DNA from: Ectobius pallidus | Taxonomy: Eukaryota; Arthropoda; Insecta; Blattodea; Ectobiidae | NCBI GenBank assembly: GCA_964059195.1 | Contig: CAXKWD010000006.1 | Coordinates: forward strand, 18,698,629 to 18,762,628 | DNA: 64,000 nt | Direction: 5' to 3' | Part shown: piece by piece, positions 57,270-64,000 of the stretch | How the letters are laid out: every line of letters starts with the position of its first letter | How positions within the stretch are numbered: the first letter of the stretch is position 1 | The notes under the pieces: generated by a model | What the model saw: only the letters and a program-made list of their open reading frames with translations | Told to the model about the DNA's origin: nothing | Databases searched by the model: none | Translations under genes and position numbers: made by a program

Positions 57270-57789
57270 GGACAGACATCATTCCAAAAACACTTTTTTC
57301 GGTTTCTAGGCATCGTGAAACATGCTTTCCCGGTGTTATCTCGATTTCGATTTTTTATTACAATCACAATACTTTCTCTATATTACGTATATGCGAGAAA
57401 TTAAAAACGCACAACAAATATAAAACCAGCAGTCGTATTATTTATATACACCATTAACAATCTGCGATATAGAACGAAAATTCCATAAGTACAAAAACTG
57501 TTAAAGTGATCGTGTGTGCTTATTGTAATGTGATGTAACCATGCATGCATGTATACCAGACTGTACCACCTTTGTGTGTTCCAGTACCGCGTGTACAAAA
57601 CTGATCATAATAAATTATTATACATGCAATTAAATTATGGTGCAATAGTGAAGGAGCTAATACAGTTTTTATAACTCAAAAGAAAGCTCTATGAGTTATA
57701 GTAAGTGCTAAGAGCAGAGATAGTTGCGTGGATATTTTTTAAACAGTAAAAAATAATGACCTTACCAAGCCTTTACGTATTATACTCAA
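56825..57789. other. Non-coding, with a GACA tract
   Basis: No supported ORF. A GACA-type microsatellite (57240-57276), followed by TTCCAAAAACACTTTTTTCG and TACTTTCTCTATATTACGTA, looks like dispersed repeat sequence, but only one copy is present here. Confidence 0.4.
57240..57276. repeat. (GACA)n microsatellite
   Basis: About eight GACA/GACG units. Confidence 0.9.
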
Positions 57790-58400
57790 ACTTAATCTCG
57801 GTCAAAGAAAGTATACATAGTAACCCATTAAGATCACATATACACAGCCTCTATACCAGAACTCACAATAGACTAGATTTACCATCTTTTAGACTTAGAA
57901 AGTGTGCAGAAAATCATCTAAATATGCAATTTTAATTCTTTAATTAGTTACCTAATTCTCTCACAGAAGTATCTCTTACTAAATTTTAAAATGTTCTAAA
58001 AACCTGGCTCCTTAAAAAAATTACAATGTAGAAGCTTTTCTTGCTCCAGATACCTCTGACAATAAATTGTAACTGATTTTTCCTAACTTAAACCTTTTGG
58101 CCTATATTTTCCATGTAATATATTTTAGAACTTTCCTGTAAGAATGTATTGTTTGTAGCCTGTATTCTTTGTATCATGTTCATGGATCTATATGAATAGA
58201 AAGATCTACTTATTATCTCTTTTTATATTCATTTATTTATTTCTTTGTTCTGTTATCTGTGAAAATTGATAATCTGAGTTCATTAAGTACAATATAATAA
58301 TGCCTGAATAGTTTTAACTTTACTGATAATTTTTAATTTTAATCTAATGACGAATTCTACTATAATCAATGCATTACTGAACGACAAATAAAGATCTTGA
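57790..58400 (+). pseudogene. Decayed LINE 3' end
   Basis: Plus-strand codons read SLYTRTHNRLDLPSFRLRKC and, across four stops, FFN*LPNSLTEVSLTKF and NVLKTWLLKK, the C-terminal signature of Jockey/CR1-type ORF2 (TRxxN...LP...LxxFK..L..WL). A 3' UTR follows and ends near ACAAATAAAGATCTTGAATG, a LINE-like terminus. No RT core remains. Confidence 0.65.
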
Positions 58401-59007
58401 ATGTTCTGATTCCTTACATTGAAAGCTAAGGTATAACCCAGGACATTTAGGAATTTCGCTAGGCAAAGGGAGTTGTTGTCGATGTATACGTCCTCATGTA
58501 GGTCCTTGCAAGGAGTGAAAGGAGAAAAGGAGAAGTAAGTACAATCTGTTACAGAACGTCATTCACAGTAGTGTGGTGTGTTTTAGAAATACTTGCAGTC
58601 TTGGCCTACAATTCAATCCCATGAGTTACGTATACTAACACTTAATGATGCTGTCAGCAGCACGACACAATGACTACTCATCAGGTAATAGGCGAGTGAT
58701 ATTTCGTGCTGAATGTACTGCACAGTGCAATGGCTTCACTGTGGAGGAAGATAGTGCGTAAACACGACAAGGGCAGAGACATTTATCCTGAGTTATAAGT
58801 CCCATCGTTTGTCTTTTTATGACTTTATTATTATAATTACCGATAACATAATTTTGACTTTCAAGTTGTGTATGTTAGAAGGTATGGACATTCAGAAGTG
58901 TGGAACTTCCTAAACGAGGTCTTCTGTAAGGATAGCTTACGTCATTTCATCCTCTTTCACCTGTTTTTAACTTTGATGTACTAATGTTCCCGGGTAAAAT
59001 AAATGTG
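58401..59007. other. Non-coding, nothing recognised
   Basis: No supported feature. Confidence 0.4.
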
Positions 59008-59881
59008 TTGTTATTAAGTGCCAGTATGGTACTTTATGCGATTGTGTGGGGGACGAAAAATGTCTGTCCGTCTGTCTGTCCGTCCGTCCGTGTGTCTGTA
59101 CGCGCTCTAACTCAAATACTCTTTTTCGGATTTTCATGAAACTTGGAAAACACATTTATAATGTCAATGGGAAGAACCCTATTGATATTGAACCAAATCG
59201 GTTCACCGGTACCGGAGTAATGCCCAATTTAGTGCCTATTTTAATAGATTATGGCGCCTTTGTAATAGAAAGGCGCCATAATTCAAATACGCTGTATCGG
59301 ATTTCCATTAAACTTGGTATACGCATTTATGACATCCATGAAAAGTACTCTGTTAACTTTGAACCTAATCTGTTGACCGGTACCGGAGTAAACCCCAATT
59401 TAGTGTATATTTTAAAGGCGCAATAGCTCAAATACGCCTTATCGGATATTTATGAAACTTCGTATATGCATTTATACTATCCATGGAAAGACGTCTGTTG
59501 ATGTTCAACCAAATCGGTTGGCCAGTACCGGAATAATGCCCAATTTATTGCCTTTTATGTTAATATATGAGAAGTCGCGATAACTCAAATATGCATTATT
59601 GGATTTTCCTGAAACTTTGTATACCCATTTATAATCTACATGGGAAGACGTCTACCGATATTGGACCAAATCGGTTGTCCGGTACCGGAGTAAAACCCAA
59701 TTTAGTGTCTATTTTAAAAACGCGGTAACTCAAATACGCTTTACCGGATTTTTATGGAATTTGGTATACACATTTATAGTGTTCATGGGAAGAGGTCTAC
59801 TGATACTGGATGAAATCGGTTCACCTGTTTCGGAGTAATGCTCAATTTGGTGCCTATTTTATGATAATATACGTATTCGAA
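59008..59881 (+). repeat. Composite five-monomer dispersed repeat, copy 2
   Basis: Same leader, monomer order and end as 7412-8284, with nearly equal length. Monomers start near 59109, 59280, 59427, 59584 and 59730. The first two are in the same reading frame and give a doubled peptide motif (SNTLFRIFMKLG / SNTLYRISIKLG), but the frame breaks in the third, so it is probably not coding. Confidence 0.85.
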
Positions 59882-60021
59882 AGAATTTATATTAAAAAAA
59901 AAGCAAATCATTTATCATGACGACATAGTCAATTGTTTTACTGTGATATTTTACGGCTTTGGAAATTAAAATAGAGATAGCTATGACCAAAAACACTATT
60001 ACTAGATGTCCATTTACCGGG

Positions 60022-60429
60022 CTATGTGGCCGTGGTCGTGTTCCGTCTTGCGGTGTTGCTGACGTTTCGCCTCGATCTGCGTCGGGCATCCTCAGAGCTG
60101 TGTTCAGCATGGTGGTCTGCTGAGTACTGGTCGCTGTCTCCCTGCCCGCCGATATTTATACTTTTTCCTCCTGCCGCTGATTGGACGGCGCTCAGTTTTA
60201 TCCTTACCTCCCCCTCTCCGGTACAATTGAAAACACTAGATTTACATTTGGTTCTTGCGATCACTGGGGCCCAACTGCTGTGAATTCTCGTCATTTCTTC
60301 TTTGCGATTGAAATTGTCTGTATGTTTCTGTATTTCTATGGCTTCCCGGTAAAGTCTAGGGAACCATTGGGAGGTAGTGCTAAGTACTTCTGTTTTGTGG
60401 AAGCTTATGTCATGTCCGGGTAGAAAAGC
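60022..60429 (-). pseudogene. Penelope-like element, C-terminal ORF fragment
   Basis: Minus-strand frame: FYPGHDISFHKTEVLSTTSQ, WFPRLYREAIEIQKHTDNFN and RKEEMTRIHSSWAPVIA. The REAIEIxKHxxNFNRKEE stretch is the segment that ends the GIY-YIG endonuclease region in insect Penelope-like ORFs. An Arg-rich tail (RRRSRRNVSNTARRNTTTAT) and stop follow; the 3' region continues to about 59890. The RT and most of the GIY-YIG domain are missing. The identification is from memory of the family. Confidence 0.6.
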
Positions 60430-60494
60430 CTAGTTTCATACAAAAACACTATTGTTTTACATGCGCTTATAACTTACAACTAGACCGTTAAACT

Positions 60495-60600
60495 GACCCA
60501 GGTGACCGAGATGGTAACGTTTTGGCCTCACGTTATGGAGTTCCATGGTTCAAATCCCGAAACCAGCCAATTTCACTTTCTTTTTCGTATTTTTATGTGA
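60495..60600 (+). mobile_element. tRNA-derived SINE head
   Basis: A-box-like TGACCGAGATGG (60503-60514) and B box GGTTCAAATCC (60548-60558) with tRNA-like spacing, followed by a C/T-rich non-tRNA body. It differs from the SINE at 15.2 kb. The 3' limit is not clear. Confidence 0.6.
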
Positions 60601-61637
60601 GTGTGCGATTGTCAAGATATCAAAAATCTGTACAGTTCAGCTGTTGCTGGAAGATTTTAATCTGATTAAAAAGAAAACTAGACCTTTGTTCTTCCCTAAG
60701 CCCTGCTTAATGAATAAATCTGGAGCTTAACTTGTAAATCAATTAAAAAAACATATTCTGCATATCATAATTGCAGTCATAACTGATTAAAAAAAAACAT
60801 ACTCTCACTTTTTTACATCAGTTTACCTGATTTTATTAATATATGCGGATGACACTAAAGGTACAAACTACACAAAAAGTTTAAAAGATAGGCCTAACTG
60901 TCAATTGGAATTGGTTTCGAAAGATAGGCTATAATAGGAATCGCCGTAAGGTGTGACCGATTAATGTCACATCATAGTACACCTTTTATTTCATCCGATA
61001 ACTCTGCCACGTTGGCTTTAATTTACGGTAATATGTTTTGGGAAAATAATAAAGAATTTCGAGATGTATTATCAGACTAGATTTTACTTAGTTCAACTGA
61101 ACATAATATCCATGACATGATATTCATCAAATGATTACAAACAAAAGTATAACGTACAAATTTACAGTTCCATAGTAAACTTCAAAACTATCTTAAAGTA
61201 ACCCAAGATTTACATCATTAATAACAGATGAAATATTTAAAAAATCAACATTAAAAATGGGTATTTGGTGATTCTGATGTAGGTCTATATGGGAAAAAGC
61301 GGAAAAAAACCAAGAAGTATATAACTTAATCAGGTATGTATAAAATGGTAGTAGATACTTTTACTAGGCCTACACTTTTCTAAGGCAATGCTAAGTTTTG
61401 TATGAATAAACACCTTAGGAAAAGCTTTTCATCTTAGCAAAAAATAAATAGTGTTGGCCAAGATTTGATTTTCCTTCAAGCCTTAGAATAAACTATGAAA
61501 TGTAGCCTATGCATAAAGCGTAGTATAGATCTCTGCTTTGTAGGTTTTACTAAGAAAAATCACAGCATGCATCCTTCGCGGCTTAGATTGCTTAGTGAAT
61601 GGTTGGTGGTGATTTGCATGGCTGAGTTTTTTTCGAA
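60601..61637. other. Non-coding, nothing recognised
   Basis: AT-rich, no supported feature. Confidence 0.4.
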
Positions 61638-61900
61638 TCTATAATGTCTTTCTGTCTTTCTGTCTATCTGTCTGCCTGTCCGTGCGCGATGCCCAGCGAA
61701 ATCTACTGAATGCAGAGATCTGACATTTTAAACATAGATGAACTGAAGGGTGGGCGAATGCACTTCGAAGCCGTATTTTTAATTTTCGTTTTCTTTAGCG
61801 AGTTATGAGTGAAAAACAGGCAGAAAACGTCCATTTTTTTTGCTCATCCGAAGCATCAGCTTTCAGTAATACATTTCATTTGTCAAATCAGTTGCAAGAA
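61638..61900 (+). mobile_element. Helitron-like element, 5' fragment
   Basis: It begins A|TCTATAATGTC, then has a CTGTCTGTC tract, GCGATGCCCAGCGAAATCTA, GAACTGAAGGGTGGGCGAAT and CGAAGCATCAG, matching the copies at 999 and 30258. It ends in unrelated sequence without the hairpin. Confidence 0.7.
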
Positions 61901-62189
61901 CTAACATTTACTTTGAATACGATTCTGAGCATTACATGTGGAGAAGAATTATCTTATATAACTATCAATCTCTATCACTAACTTTAAATAAAATGAATTA
62001 AAGCAAGTCTTAAAATATTTACGACTCAAAATGAAATAGAAAAAATCATAACAGAAGAGAGCATATAGATTTTGAGCTGTACACTGTTACTTAATCACTA
62101 TCACAAACATCATCAGCCGATGCAAATATCATACATATTTCTGGTAAAGTTTTTTTCTAATAATTATATCATCGTATAATATTATCCAA

Positions 62190-63231
62190 AAACTTGAGGT
62201 GCAAGTGTGGGCACAACTGAGCTCATTGTTGCATCATTTATAGTTAGCTGGATTTCTCTATTCGTAAAATAGTTCATGATTATTTTATAAAGGTTTCGTG
62301 GGCAATTTCTGAGCTTCAGCTGAAGTTCATGCTCTATGCATTATCAAAGGCACCAGTAATGTCTAGTAATATCACTAAACCAACGATTATTCTTGTAAAT
62401 GCATCTTGGAACCAATTTACCACCTGCAGACTGCTTCTTCTGTTGACTTCTGTGGTAAGAATTCAAACTGGTTATCATTATAAAAGTTGTTGCTAAGCAA
62501 ACGAAACATAATACATCTATAAAGAGTTTTCTAGATATTTTCCCATTACTGGCAAGAGACTGGCGGGTCACAACGAAGAAGTAGTGTTTTTGCGGGCATA
62601 TGGCTTTCGTATTATTTTCACTGCTGCCAACTTCAAGCAATTGGGAAAAAATACTTAGATCTAAATATTTGTTAAAAATATTTAGCATTGGAGATGGGTA
62701 AGTAATTTGAATATGTATCAGAATATTTGCAGAATTATTGTCTACATCTGGTGGTTTCGTGTAGTTTTGTTTCAGCATAATGCGCTCCACTTCGAGAAAA
62801 CTAAATAAGCAAAATCATCTTCTGTATCAGGTTGTTAATATCTTGTTATAATTTTCATGGTTTCTACAGTGTTTGTACACTAAATTTCATGACTTTCTGG
62901 CAGCCTGAGAAGAACAAAAGTTCTTCCAGCTGTTAAATTTAGCTTGTGTCATTTTTCAGTACTCTGACTTTACTCTATTATAAGCATCTTCATATTGCAT
63001 TTTGCTCGTTCAAACTTTCTGCAACGTGAAACACTCTTTTCTGCATAGTGTCCATTCTTTATTCCACCAGTAATTTTTCGAAGATTTGGAAGAGAGTTCA
63101 GGTAAATGTGCCTCGCACAAATTCACTATTGCATTTGTAATTTCGTTTATTAGTGTATTTAGTACACCTGGAGCGTCTACTTTGGATATCGTCTTTTGTA
63201 ATTCCAATATTTCGTTTTTGTAACTGATCAA
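62190..63231 (-). pseudogene. Decayed LINE ORF2 fragment (linker and RT fingers)
   Basis: Minus-strand frame 63231-63010 has KNYWWNKEWTLCRKECFTLQ, the basic linker between endonuclease and RT. The frame 62790-62344 has KPPDVDNNSANI, FNKYLDLSIFSQLLEVGSS and SLASNGKISRKLFIDVLCF, equivalent to the RT region before motif A. In another frame follow NNFYNDNQFEFLPQKSTEEA, LDITGAFDNA and IIMNYFTNREIQLTINDA. Many stops and frameshifts. It resembles the I/R1 group RTs; no active-site YADD is seen. Confidence 0.65.
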
Positions 63232-63560
63232 GATTTCTCTTACCTTATTTATAGAATGTACTATTTTATCACACCAGTTTTTATCCTTACTGATAGTTTC
63301 AATAACATATTTAGGTTATTTTCTGATTAGGTAAATAATTCCATTGTATTTATACTCACTGCCATTTGTACTATTCTTTATTACTTCTTCTGCCCGTACC
63401 ATTGGTACTATAGGTAGAGGAAGTATTGTTTTCGACCCCCGGAGTTGAGTTTTTAACATAAAAACACGTTTTGACATCCCCCTGAATCCAAAAATACTAT
63501 TTTCGGAAGCTTGTCTGTGTGTGTCTATGTGGATGTGTTTGAACAGCCTAGCTCCAAAAC
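63232..63560. other. Non-coding, repeat leader
   Basis: A TGTGTGTGTC stretch and GTTTTCGACCCCCGGAGTTG precede a tandem repeat. Confidence 0.4.
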
Positions 63561-64000
63561 GGAAAATCGTATGTAAACAAAATTTTGTAATTTGAATCAG
63601 GTACCTTCCGAAGATGTGACGTGAAGATTAGCGACAATTTTCTCTTATTATTAAGGGGAATTTGCATGAAGAAATTTTCGTTTTTCGCGATTTTCTCGAA
63701 AGAGGTATGACAATTTTCTTTAAATTTTGCACATGGTTTGCTTATACTAAGAGCTAAAACATTTATTTGATACATTTTTTTTTCGAAAGAATTATCTAAA
63801 GGGTAGTTATAAGCCACACACTCTGGATACACGTTCTTTGCAATACGGCCTCTTGTAACGCAAAATCATACGAAAACAAAATTTTGTATTTGGGTTAGGT
63901 ACCTTTTGGGGATGTGACGCGAAGATTGACTACGAGTTTCTCTTATTTTTAAGGAGACTTCACGTGAAGAAAATTTCGTTTGTCGCGATTTTCTAAAAAA
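63561..64000 (+). repeat. Tandem repeat of about 300 bp, running off the window
   Basis: Blocks AAACAAAATTTTGTA, CAGGTACCTT or TAGGTACCTT, GATGTGACG(T/C)GAAGATT, TTTCTCTTATT and TTTTCGTTTxTCGCGATTTTCT recur at about 63561 and about 63862. The second unit is cut by the window end. Confidence 0.8.

Noticed and set aside
59046..59426. 126-codon frame with two peptide repeats
   Set aside because: The frame agrees only for two of five monomers because one spacing is a multiple of three; later monomers shift frame.

Overview
The window looks like intergenic DNA from a large, repeat-rich arthropod genome, most likely a hemimetabolous insect. A cockroach- or termite-like genome is my best guess, because two decayed reverse-transcriptase fragments (about 10.1 kb and 33.5 kb) read like an endonuclease-reverse transcriptase that is very common in such genomes; this is an inference from memory, not a search. 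I found no confident host gene. Almost everything that can be named is a transposable element or simple repeat, and the evidence is eukaryotic throughout (LINEs with poly-A or microsatellite tails, tRNA-derived SINEs, mariner, pogo, hAT, Harbinger and Helitron ends).

Layout. 1.0-1.7 kb: 5' part of a Helitron-like element. 2.8-7.0 kb: a nearly complete non-LTR retrotransposon (ORF1, endonuclease, reverse transcriptase) sitting between two (ATT)n tracts. 7.4-8.3 kb: a five-unit composite repeat, present again at 59.0-59.9 kb. 9.9-10.3 kb: dead RT fragment. 10.8 kb: a 21-bp RNA-like hairpin. 14.5-15.5 kb: Helitron 3' end and a tRNA-SINE. 17.6-18.3 kb: deleted mariner. 19.5-20.0 kb: a 206-bp almost perfect inverted repeat. 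22.5-25.1 kb: Harbinger-like element. 26.3-27.5 kb: Tc1/mariner element with a small hAT-like element inside it. 27.7-28.7 kb: LINE 3' piece. 30.3-31.3 kb: most complete Helitron copy. 31.5-32.4 kb: deleted pogo element with its DNA-binding domain. 38.5-39.3 kb: Harbinger MITE. 41.0-43.3 kb: two nested hAT-type elements.

The centrepiece is 43.5-56.8 kb. A full-length I-type LINE on the minus strand (10-bp target duplication, about 5.6 kb once insertions are removed) carries a second RNase H-bearing LINE in its reverse transcriptase (12-bp target duplication and poly-A) and, in its ORF1, a 3.7-kb element with about 1.25-kb inverted arms. That last element encodes a 263-residue protein with FEN/PIN-nuclease-like acidic motifs and a C-terminal nine-cysteine CXC-like cluster. 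I cannot place it in a transposon superfamily that I know, so it is the best candidate here for an under-described system.

57.8-64.0 kb holds another LINE 3' piece, the second composite repeat, a Penelope-like fragment, a tRNA-SINE head, another Helitron 5' end, a dead RT fragment and a roughly 300-bp tandem repeat running off the window end. No gene-to-gene pathway is visible; the functional relations are those within each mobile element.
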